From Thermoplasmatota archaeon (GTDB taxonomy: Archaea > Thermoplasmatota > Thermoplasmata > UBA10834), in the NCBI GenBank assembly GCA_018818785.1, contig JAHIRF010000009.1:124001-188000 (forward strand): 64,000 nucleotides of DNA, given 5' to 3'. Positions within the stretch are counted from its first letter, which is position 1. Every line of letters begins with the position of its first letter. The notes under the pieces are model-generated. The model was not told the origin of the DNA. It saw only the letters and a program-made list of their open reading frames with translations, and made no database searches. Position numbers and translations under genes: made by a program. Below, piece by piece: positions 9,069 to 16,884 of this stretch.

Positions 9069-9089
9069 TATATAATTTTCGGGTGGTGT
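9069..9089 (-). promoter_or_regulatory. Promoter with ACACCACCCGA upstream element
   Basis: Read on the minus strand, ACACCACCCGA (9089-9079) is followed by a TATATAA box, about 40 bases upstream of the membrane protein start at 9031. The same 11-mer lies at 13900-13910 and 24267-24277, and a one-base variant lies at 13601-13591. Confidence 0.45.
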
Positions 9090-9183
9090 ATATAAATATG
9101 AGCGCATGCGTCACGCGCCCGCGATGAATCAATCGTGCCAACTGGTACAGAAACGATGAATCGATTGCCACAGTCCGAAGAAT

Positions 9184-9339
9184 CTACTTCTTCTCATCTT
9201 CTGACTGCCGCTTATTCTTGACAACGACTGTGCGACATTTCCTGACGCGTGCAACTACTGGTTTTCCGAAATGAACCTCCAATCCAGTGCACCTCTTACC
9301 TTGACTTATTCCTCCAATCGACACCACTGCGGGAGCCAC
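9184..9339 (-). CDS. Small basic protein, GTG start, leaderless
   Basis: A 51-residue ORF that starts with GTG and is easy to miss. It begins VAPAVVSIGGISQGKRC and ends with a charged tail, VVVKNKRQSEDEKK. The first part alternates hydrophobic and basic residues as in a small beta-barrel (SH3/OB-like), so a nucleic-acid-binding role is conceivable but unproven. Support for reality: a canonical TTTAAATA box at 9375-9368 predicts a transcript start about 5 bases before the GTG, and codon choice looks like that of its neighbours. I do not recognise the family. Confidence 0.55.
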   Translation of the reverse strand: MAPAVVSIGGISQGKRCTGLEVHFGKPVVARVRKCRTVVVKNKRQSEDEKK

Positions 9340-9367
9340 TTAGGCGATAGTCAATAATGGTTCGAAC

Positions 9368-9375
9368 TATTTAAA
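9368..9375 (-). promoter_or_regulatory. TATA box for the leaderless small gene
   Basis: TTTAAATA on the minus strand is centred about 32 bases upstream of the GTG at 9339, which places the transcript start almost at the start codon. Confidence 0.5.
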
Positions 9376-9432
9376 GTGGGCTGATGATTCTCAATCATTT
9401 CTTCCCCGAATCGGTGTAGATTTCTACGGCAA

Positions 9433-9954
9433 TTATCGAGATGCATTGTCCGTCTTATACCTAAGAGCTTTCTCATGCACATTCCTGACCTCTTCATGTA
9501 TTGCCTGGCGCTCCTCTTCAGTGGTGTTCCTGAGGACCCTGCCTGGGACCCCTGCCATCATAGTGTTCTCTGGCACGTCCGTGCCTGGGGTGAGCACTGT
9601 GCCCGCGGCGATTATCGATCCCTTTCCAACACTCACGCCATCGAGTACGATAGCGCCGATGCCCACCAATACCCCTTCCTTCAGAACGCATCCGTGCAAC
9701 CGAGCGCCGTGAGAGACTATGCATCTAGGGCCGATCATCACGGGTCTGCCCGTAGGCGCTTCTGCAAAGGCCATGTCCATTATCGCGCTGCCCTCACCAA
9801 TGCTCACGCTGTCATCATCCGCCCTGATGACTGCTCCCGGCCAGACGCTGCACCCCTCTGACAGCTCCACATCCCCTATGATCACTGCGGACTCATCGAT
9901 GAACACATGATCCGAGATTCTGGGTGTCCTGCCGCCGATGCTCCTGATCGCCAT
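9433..9954 (-). CDS. Gamma-carbonic anhydrase-like hexapeptide-repeat protein
   Basis: A 173-residue left-handed beta-helix protein of the YrdA/PaaY/CamH group, usually a trimer binding metal between subunits. Hexapeptide repeats run from FIDESAVIIGDVELSEGCSVW to GKGSIIAAGTVLTPGTDVP. Histidines in SHGARLHGCV fall where gamma-carbonic anhydrases have zinc ligands. The end, AGVPGRVLRNTTEEE, is the standard C-terminus of the family. The activity may be carbonic anhydrase or a CoA-related housekeeping role. It is divergent from the sensor kinase gene. Confidence 0.85.
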   Translation of the reverse strand: MAIRSIGGRTPRISDHVFIDESAVIIGDVELSEGCSVWPGAVIRADDDSVSIGEGSAIMDMAFAEAPTGRPVMIGPRCIVSHGARLHGCVLKEGVLVGIGAIVLDGVSVGKGSIIAAGTVLTPGTDVPENTMMAGVPGRVLRNTTEEERQAIHEEVRNVHEKALRYKTDNASR

Positions 9955-10109
9955 GCCTCCATGATATGGCTAGGACCTCATTATATTAGCTTCATCGTTG
10001 ATATTCAAGACGGACTTCTACGAACATCTTATCTATCGAGAATGCAGTTAACGCGAAGGAACGTGCTCCCCGCGCGCAATTTGTCCATTCCCCTTGGAGG
10101 TCCGGAGTT

Positions 10110-11768
10110 TTGCTGGAAGATCCTGAGATGAGATCGCGTCTGCTCGATGTTGTCGAGCGAATCAATATCAAGCTGAGATCTGCGACGGGTGCCGAGGGCG
10201 CATTCTCAGCTGTCTCCGAATGTTTGAAGGAATTGATTGATGCGGATTCCGTGGCGATAGCCATCCTCGAGGAAAAGGGCGATTTCATCAGACTGACCGG
10301 ACTTGTTGGATCGGGCGACTTGACACATATGTCGATGAAGCGGTTCGCCGTGGACGAAAACATCAAGGCTGCATTCTCTGATGCAGATACTTCGAAGACA
10401 TTCCGATTTGAAACAGTCGATGACATACCTGAATCAGTCCGCGGGTTGGCAATTACTTTCGGGATTGCGCATGGGCTACTTTGCTCAGTCGTGTTGCATG
10501 GGACTGTTCTCGCACACCTCTTCGTTGGACGAGTCTCCGGCCGTGCCCAATTCGGACCGGACGCAGAGCGCATGATGACCTGGTTGTCTGACTATATCGC
10601 GCTGGTCGTCAACAATGTCCGGATCGAGTTCCTCATGAAGAGGAGTCGCGAGGAGACCGACAAGGTACTCTCCATGGCTCCCATCGGAATCATGTCTCTG
10701 GACCCTCGAGGAATCGTACGGGCAGCTAACATGCAGATACTGAAACTCCTTGACAAGACCCGCGAAGATGAAATGCTCGGCACGAGCATATTCGAGATAT
10801 CCGCGATAAACAAATCTGGCCTTGACGCATTGATAATGCAGTGCATGGAAGGTCACGGAGCCGAGAGGACCGATGTGCACTACGTCCCTGCCCCAGACCG
10901 AGCATCATATCTCCATGTGAAGGCCACACCGATAATGTCGGAACGAAGAGACGTGGAAGGGATTGTGCTTGTCGCCCTGGATACGACCTCGAAAGTTCGT
11001 CTGGAGAGCCAGCTCGAGAGATCGTACGAGAAGCTGACACAGACATACCAGGAGTTGGAGCGGATGAATCGGATGAAGAGCCAGTTCATCGATGTCGTGA
11101 GCCACGAGCTCAGAACCCCGCTCACGGTCATGCGAGGATATGTCGACCTGGTCGAGTCAGAATACACCCCCAAACTCGACCCGAAGTTCGGCCAGAGGCT
11201 CAAGATCATAAAAGCCAACACCGACAAGCTGTATGCCTTGGTCGAGAGCATGTTGGATATCAGCAGACTCGAGAAGGGAAGCTTACAGATACATTCGGAA
11301 CCATTGAAGATCGATACGGTCCTTGAGGACCTCATCAAGGACAGGACGAAGGAGGCCGAGGACAAGAGACAGACGCTCACGCTCGTCGTGGACGGCTCCA
11401 TGCCTCTCATAATGGCTGACAGAAGACGCATAAGGGACGTCTTCAACAACCTGGTGGATAACGCAATCAAGTACACCGAGGAGGGCGGGAAGATCCAGGT
11501 GGGCGCCAGGGACGAAGGGAAGCAGGTCCATGTATGGGTCAAGGACAACGGGATCGGCATACCGTTGGAGAACCTGGGCAAGATATTCGATAGATTCTAC
11601 ATAGTCGCCAAGGACGACCTGGCCCATCAGGTCGACAGGATCGGTCTGAGCCTCCCCATCTCGAAGGGCATAGTAGAGGCGCACGGCGGAAGGCTATGGG
11701 TAGAGAGTCAGGTCGGAAAAGGGAGCGTATTCCATGTTGACCTTCCCAAGGAATCACAGAAGTCGTGA
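10110..11768 (+). CDS. GAF-PAS sensor histidine kinase
   Basis: A 552-residue cytoplasmic sensor kinase. A GAF-like domain (about residues 10-165) is followed by a PAS domain (170-300), a short coiled coil (LERSYEKLTQTYQELERM), then the HisKA H-box DVVSHELRTPLTVM with the phospho-accepting His near 332. The ATPase domain has the N-box NLVDNAIKYTEEG and the G1 box KDNGIGIP. The G2 region reads DRIGLSLPISKG rather than the usual GTGLGL. The start is TTG, with TTGGAGGT eight bases upstream. No response regulator adjoins it, so its partner is encoded elsewhere. Confidence 0.88.
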   Translation: MLEDPEMRSRLLDVVERINIKLRSATGAEGAFSAVSECLKELIDADSVAIAILEEKGDFIRLTGLVGSGDLTHMSMKRFAVDENIKAAFSDADTSKTFRFETVDDIPESVRGLAITFGIAHGLLCSVVLHGTVLAHLFVGRVSGRAQFGPDAERMMTWLSDYIALVVNNVRIEFLMKRSREETDKVLSMAPIGIMSLDPRGIVRAANMQILKLLDKTREDEMLGTSIFEISAINKSGLDALIMQCMEGHGAERTDVHYVPAPDRASYLHVKATPIMSERRDVEGIVLVALDTTSKVRLESQLERSYEKLTQTYQELERMNRMKSQFIDVVSHELRTPLTVMRGYVDLVESEYTPKLDPKFGQRLKIIKANTDKLYALVESMLDISRLEKGSLQIHSEPLKIDTVLEDLIKDRTKEAEDKRQTLTLVVDGSMPLIMADRRRIRDVFNNLVDNAIKYTEEGGKIQVGARDEGKQVHVWVKDNGIGIPLENLGKIFDRFYIVAKDDLAHQVDRIGLSLPISKGIVEAHGGRLWVESQVGKGSVFHVDLPKESQKS

Positions 11769-11805
11769 GTATAGTTCTAATAGTCTCCTGTAATCTCGGT
11801 TATCC

Positions 11806-12717
11806 ATGCCCATCAGGGACAGACGCAGCGCGGTGATTCTGACCGTACTTGCCAGCTTGCTCTGGGGCACATCATTTCCTGGCGTGAAATGGGGTCTGTC
11901 CTATGTGGGAAACGATGTCCTCTTCCTCTGGCTGCGGTTCCTTTTCGCATCGGTCGTGACCCTCGCGATCGTGATCTACATGGGCAGATTCTCATTCTCG
12001 GTCCTGAGGAATCCCTGGATCTGGTTGATTGGCGCATTCAACGCGGGAGGATTCATCGCGCAATATGTCGGCTTGACCATGACCACTGCTTCCAAGACCG
12101 TGCTTCTGGTGGATATAAATGTCATCGCTGTCGCGATAGTCTCGCTCTACGCGTTCAGGGAGCGATTGAACAAGGTCCAAATCGCGGGCATCTTGACAGG
12201 TATGATCGGCATAGTCTTCCTCACTTCCGAGGGTGGCCTGTCATTCACTGGCAGCGAGTTCTTTGGCGACGTGCTTGTCTATCTGGCAGGTTGGAGCTGG
12301 GCATTCTTCATCGTCTTCAACAAGAAGATGCTCTCAAGGTACTCAGCTGTCGAGATATCCACTGCGGCCATCACGACCTCAACAATATGGCTCATCTTTC
12401 CATTGGCGTATCTCGCGGGGACCGGTGCGGATTTCACGATCGAGCCGAACGCATGGGCCGCAATAATCTATCTAGGCATCGCGTGCACATCGGTCGCCAC
12501 ATTGTTGTGGGCGATGGGGCTTGAAGGGGTATCGGCGACATCGTCCGCCACCATAATGCTCCTTGAAGTCGTCACGGCTCTATTGATATCATTCACTCTG
12601 CTCCATGAGAGCCTCATGGAGATGGCAATCATCGGTGCCGCACTGGTGCTGGCATCTATCTACCTCGTATCCTCGAGTGGAGGCGATGATGACAAATCTC
12701 CGGTCGTGCACACCTGA
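11806..12717 (+). CDS. EamA/DMT-superfamily transporter
   Basis: A ten-helix inner-membrane transporter of the drug/metabolite (EamA) superfamily, 303 residues, made of two five-helix repeats. The typical start LLWGTSFPGVKWGL is present, and ATSSATIMLLEVVTALLISF near residue 245 is the second-repeat signature of the family. Members export amino acids or metabolites. The substrate cannot be inferred. It follows the sensor kinase by 37 bases on the same strand, but the short AT-rich gap may carry its own promoter. Confidence 0.87.
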   Translation: MPIRDRRSAVILTVLASLLWGTSFPGVKWGLSYVGNDVLFLWLRFLFASVVTLAIVIYMGRFSFSVLRNPWIWLIGAFNAGGFIAQYVGLTMTTASKTVLLVDINVIAVAIVSLYAFRERLNKVQIAGILTGMIGIVFLTSEGGLSFTGSEFFGDVLVYLAGWSWAFFIVFNKKMLSRYSAVEISTAAITTSTIWLIFPLAYLAGTGADFTIEPNAWAAIIYLGIACTSVATLLWAMGLEGVSATSSATIMLLEVVTALLISFTLLHESLMEMAIIGAALVLASIYLVSSSGGDDDKSPVVHT

Positions 12718-12897
12718 GGACTGGGCCTACCCCGGCATCCTCGCGCCATCCACATGAATGGATGTTCTCTTCATCCAAATCATGCTGAAGGCAGACTCCT
12801 GTATCCTCTATTCGAACCGTTCTTAAAATCGGAATGGGATCATTTGTGCCCGTCAGAAAATCTCCGCCCCAGATATCTGAGATCGGACTTCGCTGGA

Positions 12898-13521
12898 CTA
12901 TGCGATGGATGTCGCGTACCCTGATACACCGTCCAGGATCATCTGCACCGCATATGCGGAGGTAATGAGACCCATCACCCTCGTCAGAGCTCTCGTGCCC
13001 GCGTTGCCTATGAGCTTGAAGACCAGGTCGACCTTCCATAGCATGAGCGCGATGACGAGCATAACGGCAAGGAGGGCGATCAAGACATTCGGTACGTGTG
13101 TTGTCCCCGTCAGCGTTATGACCACGGAAATGGCTCCCGGGCCTGCGAGCATCGGCGTCCCGAGAGGCACGAATGCGACGTCCTCAGGTGCATGTGGCGA
13201 ATCGTCTGCCTCCTCAGCACCCTTTCTCCTTGACCGAGGTATGTCTCCTTCATACAGCATCATGACACCGATCACGAGCAATAGGAGTCCTCCTGCTATC
13301 CTGAGGGCATCTATAGACACGGAAAGATAACCCAGTATGGCGCTTCCGACAAGAGCGAAGGCTACCAGAAGCGAAGTCGAGAACAACATCGAATATTTCA
13401 GGGTCTTGGCTCTCGCAGCGGCCCCCATGCTCCTCGTCAACACCAGATAGACTGGAATGACCCCGAATGGGTCTATGACGATGAACATCGGTATGAATAC
13501 GACTAGCAGGTCGAGGGCCAT
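12898..13521 (-). CDS. MarC/UPF0056 family membrane protein
   Basis: A six-helix membrane protein of about 207 residues in the MarC family. The N-terminus VFIPMFIVIDPFGVIPVYL and the internal PLGTPMLAGPGAISVVITL are characteristic. No transport substrate has been firmly shown for the family. The ATG at 13521 (MALDLLVV) is preferred over a TTG one codon upstream. Its promoter region contains TCGGGTGGTGG (13591-13601), the complement of a CCACCACCCGA element. Confidence 0.88.
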   Translation of the reverse strand: MALDLLVVFIPMFIVIDPFGVIPVYLVLTRSMGAAARAKTLKYSMLFSTSLLVAFALVGSAILGYLSVSIDALRIAGGLLLLVIGVMMLYEGDIPRSRRKGAEEADDSPHAPEDVAFVPLGTPMLAGPGAISVVITLTGTTHVPNVLIALLAVMLVIALMLWKVDLVFKLIGNAGTRALTRVMGLITSAYAVQMILDGVSGYATSIA

Positions 13522-13590
13522 CAAATCAAGTCATGCCTTTCATGTATATGTTGACTTTGGCCCGTCTCATTTTTCGGGTTCTGTCAATTA

Positions 13591-13615
13591 TCGGGTGGTG
13601 GTCATCATGACCGCC
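13591..13615 (-). promoter_or_regulatory. CCACCACCCGA element before marC
   Basis: On the minus strand CCACCACCCGATAATTGACA resembles the M20 promoter copy (ACACCACCCGATAACTATAC), in inverted orientation and about 70-80 bases upstream of marC. Confidence 0.4.
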
Positions 13616-13811
13616 CGACCAATCGATTCGTCCCATTTGGCTCCGACCTTGCGCCCATCTCTGGGTCGTAGAGAGTCATCACCACGCCATGCTGGAACGC
13701 GCTGGGACTGAACCGTAAGCTCCCTGCCATCTCTTCCAGGAAGGCTGTATGCAGCAGGCTTATGCTGACTGGAACACGACAGCTCGGTGGAGCGCCGAAG
13801 GACGCATCTGG

Positions 13812-13926
13812 CTATGGGCATATCCCCTCACGCGGCTACATGCACATCACACATGCGATCGACGAGATATGTGTGGGATCAGAAAAGGCACCATCAACAA
13901 CACCACCCGATAACTATACAGAACCC
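13812..13926 (+). repeat. Dispersed promoter repeat, copy 1 (before the M20 peptidase)
   Basis: About 110 bases resemble 24170-24293, with roughly 75% identity by eye in the last 90 bases. Both contain TCGACGAGATA and CCATCAACAACACCACCCGA. The copy ends in a TATA-like CTATACA (13914-13920), placing the transcript start near 13942, some 36 bases before the peptidase ATG. Confidence 0.5.
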
Positions 13927-13977
13927 CGTCTTCGCAAACTCTTTACAGAAAGATGTCATAATACCCTTCTGATTGAC

Positions 13978-15417
13978 ATGGACGGCGGAAAGAGGCTTGA
14001 CGAGGTCTATGCGCGTATTGACAAGAACATAAAGGGACACATTGCCCGCACCAGGCGTTTGCTGAAGCAACCCAGTTCGAGCCAAGAGGGCCTGGGCATA
14101 GTGGAATGTGCAGAGCTCGTCGCTAAGCTTTATGAGGAGGTCGGCTGCGACAAAGTCGAGGTCATCGAGACGAACGGAAATCCGATCGTCTATGGCATGT
14201 GCAAGGGGACCTCTGACAAGACTCTGCTCGGCTACTTCATGTATGACACGATGCCTTTCAACGAACCCGGTTGGGACCACCCTCCCATGGAGGCGAAGAT
14301 CGTGGAGAAGAAGTTGCCTTCGGGCAAGGTAAAGGCTATTGTGAACCGTGGTGCTGACAACACAAAGGGTCCGCTTGCTGCTTTCTTGAATTCGATCGAA
14401 GCGTGCAACAAATCGGTCGGCCGACCACCCGTGAACCTGATTCTCGTTGCTGAGGGCGAGGAGGAGCTGGGGAGCACGAACCTTCCAGCCTATGTCAGGA
14501 ATGATAAGAAGCGTCTGTCGAAGGCGGATGCATGTTATTTCCCTTTCTTCGGCCAGGATTCAGACGGAGCTTCGAACCTCTATCTCGGAGTGAAAGGTGT
14601 GGTCTATTTCGAACTCAAATCCTCCGGCAAGAAGTGGGGCAGAGGTCCGCAGGAGTTCGGGATCCACAGCAGTCACAAGGCTTGGGTCGACAGTCCCGTA
14701 TGGAGGCTGGTGGATGCACTGGGCACGATGTCTGCTGAGAACGGAAGCAAGATACTAATCGACGGCTTCCATGACAAGATATCACCTCCACTCGAGGAGG
14801 ACGGTGAGCTGATCAAGGAACTCGCGAAGAGGTTCGATTCACGGGCTTTCAAGTCGGGGATGAAGGTGAAGAAATTCATGTTGCCAGAGGACGACAAAGA
14901 GGCATTGATAAAGAAATTCCTCTACAGCACGACCCTGAACCTCGATGGCATCTGGGGCGGTTACATGGATCGGGGATCCAAGACGGTGCTGCCTCACGAG
15001 GTAACATGCAAGATTGACATCAGGCTCGTCCCGGATCAAGAGAAGAAAGACATGATCCCACTCGTCCGCAAGCATCTGGCTGCGCATGGTTACAATGACA
15101 TCGAGTTGACCGAGGTCGACACCGGCTATGATTGCTGCAGGGCGAGCGTGATGGAACCAGTCGTCCAATCGATCATCCGTTCGTTCAAGGCATTTGACCA
15201 GGATCCAGACATCTGGCCAAACAGCGGAGGGGCGGTGCCGTTCTATGTGTTCAACAAGTTCCTCAAGTTGCCGTTCACCATGAGCGGTATCGGTCACAGT
15301 GATCTGGCACACAGTCCGAACGAGTACATGGTGATCGAGGGGAACAAGAAGGTTGCTGGCCTTGCGGAAGCCGAGAAGTTCATGGTTCATTTCATGGACG
15401 GCTTCGCGCAATCCTAG
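13978..15417 (+). CDS. M20-family peptidase/deacylase with altered metal ligands
   Basis: A 479-residue M20 metallohydrolase (dipeptidase/acylase fold). Recognisable are the glutamates of VAEGEEELGS, the lid-domain segment, and the terminal GHSDLAHSPNEYM that supplies a metal histidine. The first ligand motif reads YFMYDTMP where the family has GHxD, so Met replaces His. The second reads RGADNTKGP where DDKG/DNKG is usual. The enzyme may use one metal or a different substrate class. The start is ATG 13978 (MDGGKRLDEVYAR); earlier in-frame codons lie in the promoter repeat. It is convergent with the following glycosyltransferase, overlapping by 4 bases. Confidence 0.83.
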   Translation: MDGGKRLDEVYARIDKNIKGHIARTRRLLKQPSSSQEGLGIVECAELVAKLYEEVGCDKVEVIETNGNPIVYGMCKGTSDKTLLGYFMYDTMPFNEPGWDHPPMEAKIVEKKLPSGKVKAIVNRGADNTKGPLAAFLNSIEACNKSVGRPPVNLILVAEGEEELGSTNLPAYVRNDKKRLSKADACYFPFFGQDSDGASNLYLGVKGVVYFELKSSGKKWGRGPQEFGIHSSHKAWVDSPVWRLVDALGTMSAENGSKILIDGFHDKISPPLEEDGELIKELAKRFDSRAFKSGMKVKKFMLPEDDKEALIKKFLYSTTLNLDGIWGGYMDRGSKTVLPHEVTCKIDIRLVPDQEKKDMIPLVRKHLAAHGYNDIELTEVDTGYDCCRASVMEPVVQSIIRSFKAFDQDPDIWPNSGGAVPFYVFNKFLKLPFTMSGIGHSDLAHSPNEYMVIEGNKKVAGLAEAEKFMVHFMDGFAQS

Positions 15418-16517
15418 ACCGCTCGTCGATATTCTGCGAGGACTGTGTCTGCGGCTGAGTCCCAGGAGAACTGCTTGATCCTGTCTCTTCCAGCTTGTCC
15501 CAGCTTCTCCGCCAGGCTCGAATCCTCAAGGATTCTGGATATGGCTTCGGCAAGGGATATGACATCGCCCTGTTCTGCGAGGATGCCATCGACACCATCC
15601 CTGACGAGTTCGGGGATCCCTCCCACCCTCGACGCTACCACAGGCTTTCCGCAGGCCATCGCCTCCATCAGCGAAAGACCCCAACCTTCGTTCCTCGAGG
15701 GCAGCGCGATCAGGTCGGAGTTCGCATAGAGCTGTAGCAGGTCCTCCTGTTCTACGGACTCAAGCATTGTCACCCTATCTCTTATTCCCGCCCTATCCGC
15801 CAATGTCTCGAACCAGGATGCAGTGTCTACTCCGCGGAAGCCTGCCTTGGCCACCGCGACCAATCTTGCATTTGGATGATCCTTGCTCACGCGCTCCATC
15901 GCCAGGAACAGATGTTCAAGGCCTTTGCGCGGTTCGAGACCGCCTACGAAGAGTACTGTTGGTGCGGTGGATATCCTCTCCGGGATGGTTGCGAAATCCT
16001 CCGCGTCAAGTCCGTTGTAGGTTATGATCGAGTCGTATCCGTATTCTCTCTTGAGCACATCTTTCCAGTATTGAGAGACCACGAACCTGTGGTCTGCATT
16101 GGCGACCGCTCGCTTCTCGAACTCGAATAGCATTGGTTCGGCGAAATCGTCCACGTGATGAATGGTTCTGAAGATCGGTGCTGAGATGTCGCCATCATTC
16201 TTCATCCTCATGAGCGCAGTCCCGCCCACGCAATCCTGAGCATGATAGATGTCAGCGTCCATCGGCAGGTTTGATGTATATGCCGAGATCATGTTCTCCA
16301 ATCTCGTCATCAGATCTGGATGCCAGAGATATGGGATGATTTCAAACGGCACTTCCACATCTCTATGATATCCTTCGCGTGCAGATAGGTCGTTGTCACG
16401 AGCAAGTGAATAGAGTCGCACATCCGCACCCTTTCGTTGGAGTCTTTCTGCCAACTTGAGGGCGTGGACGACGCCTCCTCTCGCTCTCGTGCTGTACGTC
16501 AGCATCGCGACTTTCAC
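15414..16517 (-). CDS. Family 4 glycosyltransferase
   Basis: A retaining GT-B glycosyltransferase of 367 residues. The N-terminal domain opens TYSTRARGGVVHALKLAERL, and the C-terminal donor-binding domain has FVGGLEPRKGLEHL and the classical E-x7-E region ALPSRNEGWGLSLMEAMACGKPVVAS. It acts at the cytoplasmic side on a nucleotide-sugar donor. It is unlinked to the glycan cluster at the left edge. The substrate is unknown. Confidence 0.9.
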   Translation of the reverse strand: MKVAMLTYSTRARGGVVHALKLAERLQRKGADVRLYSLARDNDLSAREGYHRDVEVPFEIIPYLWHPDLMTRLENMISAYTSNLPMDADIYHAQDCVGGTALMRMKNDGDISAPIFRTIHHVDDFAEPMLFEFEKRAVANADHRFVVSQYWKDVLKREYGYDSIITYNGLDAEDFATIPERISTAPTVLFVGGLEPRKGLEHLFLAMERVSKDHPNARLVAVAKAGFRGVDTASWFETLADRAGIRDRVTMLESVEQEDLLQLYANSDLIALPSRNEGWGLSLMEAMACGKPVVASRVGGIPELVRDGVDGILAEQGDVISLAEAISRILEDSSLAEKLGQAGRDRIKQFSWDSAADTVLAEYRRAV

Positions 16518-16884
16518 GGCTCATTCTCCGAATGCTGGAAACGCGGACGTTGCATAATTCGTTTGCTCAGAATGAGTCGAGAGATGTCGACAAGCGCCCA
16601 CATGGTGCACAGAATTATGCATGCCTCGCTCTGCATCGATGATACGAATCACGCCGCTTTCCTTCCGGTCTCGCGCTGTATCTGGGAAATGTTATTAACC
16701 CCTCGGCATTTATCCCAGTATCGCAAGCGATTCCGTGGAGAACCTGGTTACGGGACCGGGGGTTGACAGACGTGTTCGGAGTTGCTTGGACGGGCTCGCA
16801 GGTCGCATATAGAAGGTGATGGAGTTTGCGTATTTGCGGGGTATTGACCGAGCGTCTGGCGAGAATCTGCTTCGGGCGGGGCAA
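16518..16884. other. 367-base divergent region with a long leader
   Basis: This region holds a 10-bp inverted repeat (16551-16560 and 16612-16621) and a TATA-like TTATTAAC near 16692. The predicted transcript would carry a leader of about 165 bases before the PEP synthase. That leader begins with a small hairpin, ATCGC-AA-GCGAT. No gene is seen. Confidence 0.4.
16551..16621. repeat. Perfect 10-bp inverted repeat with 51-base spacer
   Basis: TGCATAATTC (16551-16560) and GAATTATGCA (16612-16621) are exact reverse complements on either side of 51 bases that include the palindrome TGTCGACA. They may be paired operator half-sites or the stem of a transcript between two divergent genes. Confidence 0.4.

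Larger units (their letters stand above)
13522..13977. other. 456-base divergent intergenic region
   Basis: No convincing gene lies between marC and the M20 peptidase. It holds an element near marC (13591-13601) and, in the opposite orientation, a copy of a ~110-base repeat (13812-13926) shared with 24170-24293. In the middle (13620-13810) I see no clear feature, although minus-strand frames look weakly protein-like. Confidence 0.5.

Noticed and set aside
13588-13821. 77-residue minus-strand ORF in the marC-peptidase gap
   Set aside because: No ribosome-binding site, a Cys/Ser/Arg-rich start, and overlap with the promoter element; only its last third looks protein-like.
16816-16884. N-terminal extension of PEP synthase
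   Set aside because: The extra residues do not match the usual family N-terminus, and the apparent ribosome-binding site lies too close to the upstream start.
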